Source: a virus. From it: a DNA stretch of 22,212 bases. The stretch covers positions 1 to 22,212 of IMG/VR virus record IMGVR_UViG_3300046028_001991. The stretch is one strand, 5' to 3'. The notes under the pieces were generated by a model. It had not been told where the DNA came from. It ran no database searches and saw only the letters and a list, made by a program, of their open reading frames with translations. Of the stretch, positions 1-7,102 are shown piece after piece; within the stretch, counting starts at the first letter, position 1, and each line of letters opens with the position of its first letter. A program made the translations under genes and the position numbers.

Positions 1-26
1 TTAACTTGGTCTTCAACCCATCCCAT
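1..26 (-). CDS. 5' end of an unidentified gene, cut by the window edge
   Basis: Only the first eight codons are visible (M-G-W-V-E-D-Q-V). The ATG sits at 26-24 and shares one base with the TAA stop of the preceding gene (TAATG). A good Shine-Dalgarno, AAGGGG, lies 6 bases upstream inside that gene, which is why I accept so short a fragment. After the nozzle and small tail proteins, an internal virion or ejection protein would be the expected next gene in a podovirus-like order, but that is inference from position only. No function can be assigned from eight residues. Confidence 0.55.
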
Positions 27-511
27 TATTCACCCCTTGGTTCACCAGTGGTGATTGAAAAAAGATTGCTTGAGGAATCAAAGTGGGACTTGATGCCCTC
101 AACTTTGTGCTTGCGAAGTGCGAGCTTCAATGCTCGGACAACGTCAGGGGATGTGGTGCAGATCAACACATCAAACCCAATTTTTCTGGCGCACTGGTTG
201 AACTCCATTAAATTCTGAATGTAGTTCTCGGCGGTGTCGCCGTTGTAGCCGCAAACAAAGCCAACGCGGTGAGGCATGGCGGCGATCGTGAACAGCGTAT
301 TGCCAGCCCGGATGCGAATTAGGCGCGGGTCGCTGTACTGCTTGAGCATGATCGAATAGGACATGCGCTCGGCGCTGGTCCCGTGCTTCTTGGCCGCTCC
401 GGCGCACTGCGCAAGGCCCTCCTTGTACTCGTGCGCGGCCACCGCAAAAATGTCGGTTGGCTCAAGCATGTGCTCCTTGGAACTGACTGGGTGAATGCCT
501 GCCATGGTCAT
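26..511 (-). CDS. Unrecognised 161-aa protein, possibly GNAT-like fold
   Basis: I do not recognise the family securely. The start is the ATG at 511, which overlaps the TGA of the gene before it as ATGA; a longer reading from 613 would run deep into that gene. It is a soluble mixed alpha/beta protein with no signal peptide or membrane segment. Two strand-like stretches around residues 68-84 (TLFTIAAM, GFVCGY) are followed by a helix with ENYIQNLMEF, a strand DVLICTT, and a basic helix VVRALKLALRKHKVEG. That order loosely resembles the C-terminal half of a GNAT acetyltransferase, and some podoviruses carry GNAT-like proteins in this part of the genome. I see no convincing acetyl-CoA loop, so this is only a suggestion. 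It sits between the diiron protein and the next, truncated gene. Confidence 0.75.
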   Translation of the reverse strand: MTMAGIHPVSSKEHMLEPTDIFAVAAHEYKEGLAQCAGAAKKHGTSAERMSYSIMLKQYSDPRLIRIRAGNTLFTIAAMPHRVGFVCGYNGDTAENYIQNLMEFNQCARKIGFDVLICTTSPDVVRALKLALRKHKVEGIKSHFDSSSNLFSITTGEPRGE

Positions 512-1191
512 GCGGACACCTCCAGATAGCGTCGATCGTCCACCCGGTTGGGGTGAAAGTTGGGCAAGTAGATCTTGAGCATGGGCACAAATACCTTGGT
601 TGTCATGTGCCACGCCCAGTGCGAAAAGTCAATCCAGTCTTTTGGACGTCGGAAACTGACGCCTTTCAGGGTGTGGCTCACGATGAATTTGATGACGTAG
701 ACCTGATTTTGCCTTGCAATCGTGCGCAAGTCAGCGTCTGAGTAGCCCAAACTGCGCCAAAGGTCGATGGCCAGATCCTTGTGGCCTATCTCTTCGCGAG
801 AATGCCAAGCAAATAAATTGTGGTCTCGGCCAGTGCGATCGCCGTAAAGGTCAAGGTACATGCGACCCATGCAGGCAGCAAAATGCTCAATTGACACCAT
901 GCTGCCCAGCCACAGCTTCGCGCCGGGGCGGCGGTGGATGACTCGGGTCTTTCGGTACTCGCCATTGGCCACCTCAGTGATGCCTGCACGGACGTTGTAG
1001 GCCTCGTGGGCACTGGCGTGAGCCAGCTCTTCGCGGATAAAGTCCTCCACGCGGGCCCGGAGCGCCTCATCCTTGACTTCAGGCAGGTGGTGCTTGGCCA
1101 CAGCCACAAACGCACGCTCCCATGCCGGGAACAAAGTGCTCACAGCATCGCAGTTACGAGTGAAGAATTCTGAGCCACCACACCAGTTCAT
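508..1191 (-). CDS. Ferritin-like diiron protein, PF10118-type 'metal-dependent hydrolase'
   Basis: The 227-aa protein resembles the family named 'predicted metal-dependent hydrolase' (PF10118/COG3687). It has an all-alpha pattern with a complete ferritin-like ligand set: Glu25 (FPAWERAF), an ExxH at Glu55-His58 (EELAHASAH), Glu102 (SIEHFAA), and a second ExxH at Glu134-His137 (REEIGHKDLAID). His62 and Asp143 are extra candidates. In ferritin-like diiron proteins such a set binds two irons and supports oxidase, oxygenase or desaturase chemistry. The substrate here is unknown and the 'hydrolase' name has weak support. No signal peptide or clear membrane span is visible, although residues 165-205 are rich in aromatics. 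It is coupled by ATGA overlaps to both neighbours inside the tail operon, so it should be made late with the structural proteins. It could be a virion component or an auxiliary metabolic gene. Confidence 0.85.
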   Translation of the reverse strand: MNWCGGSEFFTRNCDAVSTLFPAWERAFVAVAKHHLPEVKDEALRARVEDFIREELAHASAHEAYNVRAGITEVANGEYRKTRVIHRRPGAKLWLGSMVSIEHFAACMGRMYLDLYGDRTGRDHNLFAWHSREEIGHKDLAIDLWRSLGYSDADLRTIARQNQVYVIKFIVSHTLKGVSFRRPKDWIDFSHWAWHMTTKVFVPMLKIYLPNFHPNRVDDRRYLEVSA

Positions 1192-1448
1192 GTTGTTTGC
1201 GTCGCGGGGTTAACGGCGGCCATCATGGCCTCAGCCCAACTGAACCAATCCTCGTACTGGTCAGTGCGCGGGGTGGCCTCGTTGGAAAATACGTCAATGG
1301 CGTTCAGGCCATTGCCCCACAACTTCCAGTCGGTCTGGTCATTGGGGATCTCAAGGTTCTGGGCACCGTACAGCTCGCACATGAGCGACGCCCACGAATC
1401 AAACGTGTGATAGCGCGGGTCGTAGATCTGTGCGGGGTTAAGGGCCAT
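1188..1448 (-). CDS. Conserved small phage protein, 86 aa, acidic and Trp-rich
   Basis: The protein begins M-A-L-N-P-A-Q-I-Y-D-P and contains a Trp/Tyr/Asp-rich stretch with HTFDSWASLMCELY near residue 14 and DQYEDWFSWAEAM near the end. I recall similar small proteins (start MALNPA..YDP.YHTFDSWA) between nozzle and internal virion genes in environmental phages, but know no function. The start at 1448 is chosen because it overlaps the upstream nozzle gene by 11 bases; a start at 1508 would lie 70 bases inside it. The gene ends in an ATGA overlap with the diiron gene. It is soluble, with no motif I can tie to activity. A minor tail component is plausible from position. Confidence 0.82.
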   Translation of the reverse strand: MALNPAQIYDPRYHTFDSWASLMCELYGAQNLEIPNDQTDWKLWGNGLNAIDVFSNEATPRTDQYEDWFSWAEAMMAAVNPATQTT

Positions 1449-3651
1449 ATGGTCTCGAATCGCCGATTTCAGCGTTGAGGAGCAACTTACCAAGCTGGTA
1501 ATTCCCACCGGCCACGTCGGAGGTGAACCTCAGCCGCAGCTCGCGGCGCTGCTCACGCATGTCAATCTTGCCGATGTTTGGGCCAAATACGTAGGGGTCG
1601 GACTCCTTGTCCTCGCCTTGCGCAAATGGTCGCCCGGTCACCACCACAGACATCTCGCCGACCTGCAAGAAGTCGGGCTCAATCCGTTCCAGCCGAATCC
1701 AGCGGTTGTTGCCGTCCGGGGCTGGTTGCGATGGGCCACCGCCCAGCCAGCTCAGGTCGTTGGTCTCAAACGAACTAAGGATTGCCCGCACGTTTTGGCC
1801 ATTGATCTCGTCGGTTCCAATCTCATGCTGGTACATGGGTATCAAATTTGCCGGGATCGAAAAGGTAAGCGAAACCGAACCGGTTCCGGTCGAGGCGTCC
1901 GACATCTCAATGGCTTGGGTGTAAATGGCCGTCACCGGGATAGAGAAGCCAGCACCAGTACCACCAAGGCTGGCCGCCGTGGCACTCAGCACATCGCCGA
2001 CCACATAGCCAGCGCCACGGGCCGTGATGGTCACGGTGGCCACTGCCCCACCAGAAACCCCGATCGTGGCCTTGGCATTGGCTCCTGAGCCGCCTGTGAG
2101 GGTCACATTGGAGTATGAGCCGTCAACATAGCCGGAGCCGGGCGTGATCGTGCCAAGCGTCTGGATGTTGCTTGTGGTGATCGCCATCACGGTCGTGCCG
2201 GTTGGAATGTTCGATCCGGAGATGACTTGGCGCAGTGCCACTTGAGTGTTGTACGTGTTGCTGTACAAAAAGACGCTTCCGGACACCTCGTCAAAAGTGT
2301 CGGTGAACACAGTTTCGGCCTCAGAGGTGTGCCAGTCGGCAGCAATTGGGTAGGCAAACACTTGCGAGAAGTAGCCAGCCGAGCGCTGGGAACCACGGGC
2401 CTCTCCCGCGTCGTACCAGACGTTCTCTCGCACGTTGTAAATGATGGCGTCGGTGCATTCGGTTGCGTCGCCCTTGGGGTAGTACCACCAGATCTCGCCG
2501 TAGCGAGGAACCTTCGTCGCCCAAACCTTTTGACGCTGGTCATAGTTCAGGTTGTCGAAGAAGTAGTTCTGGTTCATGTTGTTGGGGATCTCCTTCACAA
2601 CACCGTTGTAAAGCAGGAATCTGTCAACGCCGCACCAGTAGTAGACCCCGTCGTACTCGATGGCCGACTGCGATGACAGAATTGAGGACTGGCTGCTGAT
2701 GATGTCATAGCGCCAGTATTGAGGAGGAGTTCCAGTGCCGCCGATGAACGACACGCGGATCAGGCTGTCGAGGCTCCAGAACAGGCCAGAAGGGGCGTTT
2801 GAGCCGCCGCGCACTGGTAGCCCTTGGACAATCTTGCCAGAGGCCGCATTGGTCGCATTGGCGTCCGCTGAGACCCAGTCGTTGGTGTCACCAGCCGAGC
2901 AATTCTGAATCAGGCCGTTGTTGCCGTACACAAACAGGTAGGGGTGAAGCGACACAACGCCGCCGGACACCGCAATGTTGTTGTTGAAGGTCAGCGTCAC
3001 CGTGGCCGAGGCCGTGGCGTTATTCGACAACGTGACGCTCGTGGTGGAGATCGAGACCACCGTGGTGTTGGCCGGGATGCCTGCGCCGGTCACGGTTTGG
3101 CCCGCGCCGATCAGGGTATTGACGGCAGCCAGCGTGACCACATTGCTCAGGGCAACCGTGGTGGCCAAGTCGGTGAACACGCCGATCTGCGCCATGTTCA
3201 GCGAGGTGATGTCGCCAATCAGAACCGGGGTGTTGGTATCGTTGTCGATCGCGGCGAGGTTCTGACCGGGATGGGCAATGAGAGACTGAAGCCCGGTGCC
3301 TGCCACGTCGTAGAAGGCGTCGAATTGCCACAAATTCAGGTTGGACGGCGTGAAGTTGGCCAAGGTGAAGTCACCCACGCCAGCGCCAACGCCGTTGTTG
3401 TCAATGGTCAGAACTTGCAGGCCGTCGTTGTAGCCGCTGAAAATCGACGTGAAGGCGTTCTGGGGGTTCACCCAGATGCCACGCGAAGGGCCGGTGAGCT
3501 GGTCAGAAATGACTCGGTAACCGCCCATTTTGCGAGGACGACCGCGCTGGAAGCGCACCCACTCGCCGTCGTTGTAGAACTGCTTGTCGAATATCGTGCC
3601 GTCGCGCTGGATGCCCGGCTGCGTGTCGAGGGAGAAAACCTTGGCCGTCAT
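1438..3651 (-). CDS. Tail nozzle / tail-tubular-B-like protein with two inserted beta domains
   Basis: The 737-aa protein has the N-terminus I associate with podoviral nozzle proteins: PGIQRDGTIFDKQFYNDG then WVRFQRGRPRKMGGYR (residues 12-46). The rest carries beta-propeller-like blades (for example GEIWWYYP near 385, IIYNVRENVWYDAG near 403) and ends in a strand-rich region with REQRRELRLRFTSD. Such proteins form the distal end of the short tail tube through which DNA passes. Two lower-complexity beta domains interrupt it, at about residues 158-225 and 455-600; the second is itself interrupted by a Gly-rich GSGY module at about 499-577. The family role is established for T7 and SU10-type podoviruses; membership here is by motif recall. 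The start overlaps the preceding fibre gene's stop as TAATG. No signal peptide is present. Confidence 0.82.
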   Translation of the reverse strand: MTAKVFSLDTQPGIQRDGTIFDKQFYNDGEWVRFQRGRPRKMGGYRVISDQLTGPSRGIWVNPQNAFTSIFSGYNDGLQVLTIDNNGVGAGVGDFTLANFTPSNLNLWQFDAFYDVAGTGLQSLIAHPGQNLAAIDNDTNTPVLIGDITSLNMAQIGVFTDLATTVALSNVVTLAAVNTLIGAGQTVTGAGIPANTTVVSISTTSVTLSNNATASATVTLTFNNNIAVSGGVVSLHPYLFVYGNNGLIQNCSAGDTNDWVSADANATNAASGKIVQGLPVRGGSNAPSGLFWSLDSLIRVSFIGGTGTPPQYWRYDIISSQSSILSSQSAIEYDGVYYWCGVDRFLLYNGVVKEIPNNMNQNYFFDNLNYDQRQKVWATKVPRYGEIWWYYPKGDATECTDAIIYNVRENVWYDAGEARGSQRSAGYFSQVFAYPIAADWHTSEAETVFTDTFDEVSGSVFLYSNTYNTQVALRQVISGSNIPTGTTVMAITTSNIQTLGTITPGSGYVDGSYSNVTLTGGSGANAKATIGVSGGAVATVTITARGAGYVVGDVLSATAASLGGTGAGFSIPVTAIYTQAIEMSDASTGTGSVSLTFSIPANLIPMYQHEIGTDEINGQNVRAILSSFETNDLSWLGGGPSQPAPDGNNRWIRLERIEPDFLQVGEMSVVVTGRPFAQGEDKESDPYVFGPNIGKIDMREQRRELRLRFTSDVAGGNYQLGKLLLNAEIGDSRPYGP

Positions 3652-5147
3652 TAGAAGGTCCCGCCCTGAACACCCCCAGTAAAGTTGCCAGTGCCCGGTA
3701 TGTTCAGCCCCGTAGCGGTCAAGCCAAATAACTTGACGCCCAAAATTGCAATGCCGAATTCACCCGAGCCGGGCCGGTAGATGCCGGTGGAGGTCTCGGT
3801 CGCGAAGTTCAGCGAGGGAGCGCCCACCGTGCCGTCCACCAGCGAGACGTTCACAGCGCCAGCGGCAATGGTCGAGGCGTTCAGCAAGTTGACCGAGTCG
3901 CACAGCAAGATCACCTGCTGGCCAGCGGGCACAGTGGCAGTTGCGCCGCCCGCGCCCGTGGTGAAGGTGATCTGGTAGCCGGGGCCGCCGCCGTTGGTCT
4001 GGTTGGTGATGTAGTACACCTGCACCGTCTGAGGCAGGATGACCGTCACGTTGCCCGTCAGGGTGCCCGTGTACTTCTGAATCGTATTGGCCGCCTCTGA
4101 CGCCGTCAGGGTGTAGCTGCCCGACACCACAGCCTTGGTGAGCTGGGTGAAGTTGAATTCAGTGCTGCGGCCCAATCCAACAGTGAAGAAGGCCGAGCCG
4201 GAGCAGCAGATCACGCAAGAGTCAGCAGGCTGCAAGGCGATTGTCGAGGAGCCGTTGATCTGGATGCCAGCCGCAGGGGCGATGGTCAGCGTGCCGCTGC
4301 CGCCGTTGCGCACCAGCATGTACCAGTCGTTGCCCAGCGTGATGGCCGAGGTCAGGGTCAGCGTACCAGATCCGCCGGTCCAGACGTAGGATGCAGCCCG
4401 GTCGGAGGTCAGCGCGGTGTAGCTGGAAGCGAAGGTGCTGACGCTGATGGCCGAGTTCAGGGTGCTGGCAATGGCTTTGAGGCCAAACCCAGCAAGGGTG
4501 GCGGCGTCCACGTTCGAGGTGCCCACACCAAAGGCGATCAGGCCCCAGATGCCCGCCGTGGTGGCGTTTCCGGTCAGGTAGACGTACTTGGCCTCGCCCG
4601 GAGCGAGCACAACAATCGTGTTGTTGTCGTAATCCGTGACGGTGAACGAGTAGGACCCGGTGTTGCGGAACAGCGCGTCAATGCCCACCGACGCCTGATT
4701 GGCGGGCGGCATGGCGATTGAGAAGGCGTCCAACGTGAAGGTCAGGCCGGTCGTGGTCCCAGCCGTAGTGGCCACAGCCGCGCCGCCCAGAGTTGCCGAC
4801 AGCGTGAAGGTCGTCGAGCCGTTGGTGGCGATGATGTAGTAGGTATTGCCGGTCGTGATGCCGGTCGACGTGCCGGTGGAGATCCCGGTGACGATGACGG
4901 CTTGGCCAACAAACAGGCTAGGCGTGGTCGTGCAAGAGCATTGGCCAAGCGAGCCGGAGACAGTGACGCCGGACAAGACGAGGCCGCTGGACAGGGACGA
5001 AACGTCCATGATGCGAGCTGCCGCGTTGTCGAGCACGCTTCCGTTGATTGGCCACGACAGGGTCGTGTCAGCAACGAGGGTGATCTCGCGGTACGAGACA
5101 TCGGTCGGCTGGATGACCTGACCGGTAAATGGGCTGTTGAAACTCAT
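3651..5147 (-). CDS. Fibre-like tail protein, 498 aa
   Basis: This is a Thr/Ser/Gly/Ala-rich, beta-stranded protein typical of phage fibres or adhesins. The N-terminus (SPFTGQVIQPTDVSYREITL) may dock to the adaptor/nozzle, whose genes flank it. Residues about 53-145 form an inserted beta domain (GQAVIVTGIS, YYIIATNGSTTFTLSAT). The C-terminal part carries the common fibre motif DGTVGAPSLNFATETSTGIY followed by YRPGSGEFGIAILG, then ends in GGTF. It starts with an ATGA overlap with the adaptor gene and stops on the ATG of the nozzle gene, so all three are translationally coupled and probably act in one tail sub-assembly. Receptor binding is inferred. I see no enzymatic motif such as a sialidase or pectate-lyase signature, and no intramolecular chaperone domain. 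Confidence 0.8.
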   Translation of the reverse strand: MSFNSPFTGQVIQPTDVSYREITLVADTTLSWPINGSVLDNAAARIMDVSSLSSGLVLSGVTVSGSLGQCSCTTTPSLFVGQAVIVTGISTGTSTGITTGNTYYIIATNGSTTFTLSATLGGAAVATTAGTTTGLTFTLDAFSIAMPPANQASVGIDALFRNTGSYSFTVTDYDNNTIVVLAPGEAKYVYLTGNATTAGIWGLIAFGVGTSNVDAATLAGFGLKAIASTLNSAISVSTFASSYTALTSDRAASYVWTGGSGTLTLTSAITLGNDWYMLVRNGGSGTLTIAPAAGIQINGSSTIALQPADSCVICCSGSAFFTVGLGRSTEFNFTQLTKAVVSGSYTLTASEAANTIQKYTGTLTGNVTVILPQTVQVYYITNQTNGGGPGYQITFTTGAGGATATVPAGQQVILLCDSVNLLNASTIAAGAVNVSLVDGTVGAPSLNFATETSTGIYRPGSGEFGIAILGVKLFGLTATGLNIPGTGNFTGGVQGGTF

Positions 5148-5779
5148 GAATCCCTCACAATCGCCTGACGATCAGCAGTACGGGTCACGTTCTCCGTCTT
5201 CAGGACTTCAATAATTCGGTCGTAGTTCGTCTGCCACATGGGCATCCGCTCGTCGTTCTTGAGGAACGGCATGGCCTGCAACAGGGTGCCGTAGAGCAAG
5301 GCCTGCGGCGCATACTGGGTGAACCAGTTCGATTGGTTGGAAGAGTCCAGAGGCTGCACGCGCTCGTAGTACAGCACCTCGTAGGAGTAGCCCAGCGTGG
5401 GCGTAGGCCCAATCAGCCAGTGCTGGTAGTCGTAGTCGCAGAAGTACAGCGGCGCGGAGGTCGCGGTGGGGTCTGGCCAGTATTCGCGGATGTACTCGTA
5501 AGTGCGAAGCAGCACGGGCTGGCGCTTCCCGGCGACGGTGACGTTCATGGAAACCGTCTTGCGCCAGCGGGCGGGCTTGGGAATCACGTTCTCGGACGCG
5601 ACCATGGTGCTCTCGGCCACCGTCAAGTTGCCAAGGAACTTGATTTCAGCCGCGATGATCTGCTCCGCCAGCATGATGAACTGCGGAATTTTCTCTAACG
5701 TCTGGGCATCGGTACGCTCCAGATAGGTCTGGATGTCGTTGACCAGCGAGTCATACGTCATTACGGCGGCGACTGTCAT
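5144..5779 (-). CDS. SU10-type head-tail adaptor protein, 211 aa
   Basis: This resembles the phage SU10 adaptor family, functionally the tail-tubular-A/gp11 type ring that links portal to nozzle. It has an N-terminal helical region (DSLVNDIQTYLERTDAQTLEKIPQFIMLAEQII), a central beta region with PKPARWRKTVSMNVTV and EYIREYWPDP, the motif WLIGPTPTLGYSYEVLYYERV, and a C-terminal helical pair ending DRIIEVLKTEN. The start at 5779 has GGAG 7 bases upstream (CGGAGAACAA-ATG); the internal Met at 5761 has none. It follows the endolysin stop by 11 bases and overlaps the 498-aa fibre-like gene by ATGA. A second, longer adaptor-like protein is encoded at 13139-14200. The assignment rests on motif pattern and position before the nozzle gene. 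Confidence 0.8.
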   Translation of the reverse strand: MTVAAVMTYDSLVNDIQTYLERTDAQTLEKIPQFIMLAEQIIAAEIKFLGNLTVAESTMVASENVIPKPARWRKTVSMNVTVAGKRQPVLLRTYEYIREYWPDPTATSAPLYFCDYDYQHWLIGPTPTLGYSYEVLYYERVQPLDSSNQSNWFTQYAPQALLYGTLLQAMPFLKNDERMPMWQTNYDRIIEVLKTENVTRTADRQAIVRDS

Positions 5780-5790
5780 TTTGTTCTCCG

Positions 5791-6132
5791 TTATCCGACG
5801 TTGCGCTCAAAGTGCGGGCAGTCAACCAGTGACCTGAAGTTGCCACCCCATCGGTTTTTGGGGTGCAAGGTCTCCCAATATGCACCGAGCGGGGCCAGTA
5901 TTTGTCTGTCCCAGATGATTTTACCGTCTTTGAAGAAATTTAGGTCGATTGCGCAGCGCTTGAGGTGAATCGAGTTGAGCGTCTTGGACCGGCCTGTCTT
6001 GACGTAGATGGCCTGCTGCTCGGGGGTTCGTGACAATTCCCCGCCAGTGACCTTAAAACCGGCCTCTGTGGCGTGCTGGATCAGCTTGCAGGCATCCAGC
6101 AGGAACGCCGCTTGTTCGTCGCTGAGACTCAT
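5791..6132 (-). CDS. Endolysin, M15 family (VanY-like) peptidase, 113 aa
   Basis: This is a short peptidoglycan peptidase of the M15 (D,D- or L-alanyl-D-glutamate peptidase) type. The zinc-site motif S-x-H-x4-A-x-D is visible as SIHLKRCAID (Ser54, His56, Asp63), preceded by GGELSRTPEQQAIY and the GRSKTLN loop. The second metal motif is D-C-P-H-F-E near the C-terminus (Asp104, His107), after the characteristic RWGGNF. Both halves of the site are present, so the enzyme looks intact despite its small size. It has no signal peptide and no cell-wall-binding domain, so it should need the holin encoded just upstream to reach its substrate. The start at 6132 forms an ATGA overlap with the holin stop; a longer reading from 6210 would overlap the holin gene by 80 bases and adds non-homologous sequence. 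Confidence 0.9.
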   Translation of the reverse strand: MSLSDEQAAFLLDACKLIQHATEAGFKVTGGELSRTPEQQAIYVKTGRSKTLNSIHLKRCAIDLNFFKDGKIIWDRQILAPLGAYWETLHPKNRWGGNFRSLVDCPHFERNVG

Positions 6133-6644
6133 TTGGGGCCTCGGCGCATTTCCATGACCTTTTCGACCGTCCGACCGCCAAAGTAGGCCGTCATGACCAA
6201 CATGCCCCACTGACCCAAGAGCGAGACGTAGGCCTCTGAGATCTTGTAGCCAGCGCCGTCAAGGAGGGCAAACACCACGTAGGCGGTCAGAAGGTAGACC
6301 AGCGTGCCGGGGCGCACGTTCTTGGACAGCCAAGAGTCGGACGACATGTCGGCCTGCCAGCGCTTGCTGACGTTGTCCTCTTGGTTGGCCTGCGCAGCCA
6401 GTAGGGCGGCCAGCTCTTCTTGCTCAAGCCGGGCCTTCTCAATGCCCAGCTCTAGCAGGCGCTCTTCGTGATCGAACTGGAGCTGGCGCAGCTTGCTGAC
6501 TTCGACTGAATCAGGGTTGTCTGAGATCTTGACACCAAGGGCGTTCTCGACGACTTCTTTGCCTTTTGCTTGGATCGCAGAAGACAAAAGACCCAAGCCG
6601 TTGGAGGCAAGGGTCCCAAGTAGTGTCGCTACGATCGGGATCAC
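6129..6644 (-). CDS. Holin, GTA-type three-transmembrane family, 171 aa
   Basis: This matches the pattern of the 'holin of 3TMs, for gene-transfer release' family (PF11351). There is a hydrophobic N-terminus (VIPIVATLLGTLASNGLGLL), a long charged coiled-coil-like middle (residues about 40-95, rich in Glu/Gln/Leu), the conserved WLSKNVRPGTLVYLL with a second hydrophobic segment (about 103-126), a third segment near 140-156, and the end YFGGRTVEKV. It should form the inner-membrane pore that releases the M15 endolysin. I prefer the GTG start at 6644, one base after the TGA of the small membrane gene and preceded by a TGGGA Shine-Dalgarno, because family members begin at this hydrophobic segment. 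An ATG at 6695 would give 188 aa and overlap the previous gene by 50 bases. It is coupled to the endolysin by ATGA. Confidence 0.83.
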   Translation of the reverse strand: MIPIVATLLGTLASNGLGLLSSAIQAKGKEVVENALGVKISDNPDSVEVSKLRQLQFDHEERLLELGIEKARLEQEELAALLAAQANQEDNVSKRWQADMSSDSWLSKNVRPGTLVYLLTAYVVFALLDGAGYKISEAYVSLLGQWGMLVMTAYFGGRTVEKVMEMRRGPK

Positions 6645-6645
6645 G

Positions 6646-6861
6646 TCAGATCCCAAGCAGCTTTTTGGCAAATTCGGCAGCGACGCCGGGTCCAAGCAAC
6701 ACAGCCGCGATGACGAAGTACAAAAGGTACTCGATCTTGGTCATGCGCTTGGAGCCTTCATCAAGGCGCGATTGAATGCCTTCGTAGCGCTGAACGCAGA
6801 CCGCCTCATGGACGCTCAATCTCTTGTCAGTTTCAGTGGCAAGGCCATGAATTGTTTCCAT
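6646..6861 (-). CDS. Small membrane protein of the lysis cassette, XhlA-like, 71 aa
   Basis: The first 40 residues form a charged helix with coiled-coil character (ETDKRLSVHEAVCVQRYEGI, then SRLDEGSKRM). A single hydrophobic segment follows (residues about 44-62, IEYLLYFVIAAVLLGPGVAA) with a short basic tail AKKLLGI. A helix followed by one C-terminal membrane span is the layout of XhlA-type haemolysin/holin accessory proteins. An inner-membrane spanin has the opposite order, so I think XhlA-like is the better guess. It lies immediately before the holin and endolysin genes, which supports a lysis role. The ATG at 6861 has only a weak Shine-Dalgarno (GCGGACC), so translation may depend on the gene just upstream. 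Confidence 0.75.
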   Translation of the reverse strand: METIHGLATETDKRLSVHEAVCVQRYEGIQSRLDEGSKRMTKIEYLLYFVIAAVLLGPGVAAEFAKKLLGI

Positions 6862-6886
6862 GTGTAGGTCCGCGCTGAACTACGAT

Positions 6887-7048
6887 TTAGGCTGCTTCAG
6901 CAGGAACTTCGGCGACTGGCTCAGGGAACTGGCCTTGCGCTTCTTGCTGGATGCCGTTGATCAAGTTGCTCACCTCAACGAAAGGGCGCGAACCCAAATA
7001 TTGCAACAAGGCGTTGACCAATTGGGTCGACAGGGTAACTTTTTCCAT
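6887..7048 (-). CDS. Conserved 53-aa phage mini-protein
   Basis: This is a small gene that is easily missed. The ATG at 7048 has a strong Shine-Dalgarno (GGAGAG, 5 bases upstream in CGGAGAGATCTC). The reading frame runs 53 codons to TAA at 6889-6887. It begins MEKVTLSTQLVNALLQYLGS, continues RPFVEVSNLINGIQQEAQ, and ends in a Pro/Glu/Ala tail (PEPVAEVPAEAA). The first 38 residues look like two amphipathic helices. I recall very similar short proteins beside lysis genes in environmental phages, without known function. It is soluble and acidic. Position suggests it belongs to the lysis transcript. The good start signal and family-like N-terminus make it more likely real than chance. Confidence 0.78.
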   Translation of the reverse strand: MEKVTLSTQLVNALLQYLGSRPFVEVSNLINGIQQEAQGQFPEPVAEVPAEAA

Positions 7049-7102
7049 GAGATCTCTCCGTGTAATTGCCGCTGTCAGGGCCAGCGGTTTGCCCGTTCAA
7101 GA

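Noticed and set aside
2944-3654. Plus-strand 236-codon frame
   Set aside because: Antisense to the nozzle gene, Val/Gly/Arg/His-rich with no domain; compositional shadow.
6645-6695. Upstream ATG (6695) as holin start
   Set aside because: It would overlap the previous gene by 50 bases and adds a Pro/Cys stretch unlike the family; the GTG at 6644 has a better fit, though not certain.
6646-6861. Inner-membrane spanin
   Set aside because: The hydrophobic segment is at the C-terminal end with the helix before it, opposite to an i-spanin, and no outer-membrane lipoprotein partner is nearby.
7068-7088. Hairpin CCGCTG-7 bases-CAGCGG in the gap before the 53-aa gene
   Set aside because: The stem is only six pairs and the minus-strand 3' side lacks a T-run, so I do not call it a terminator.
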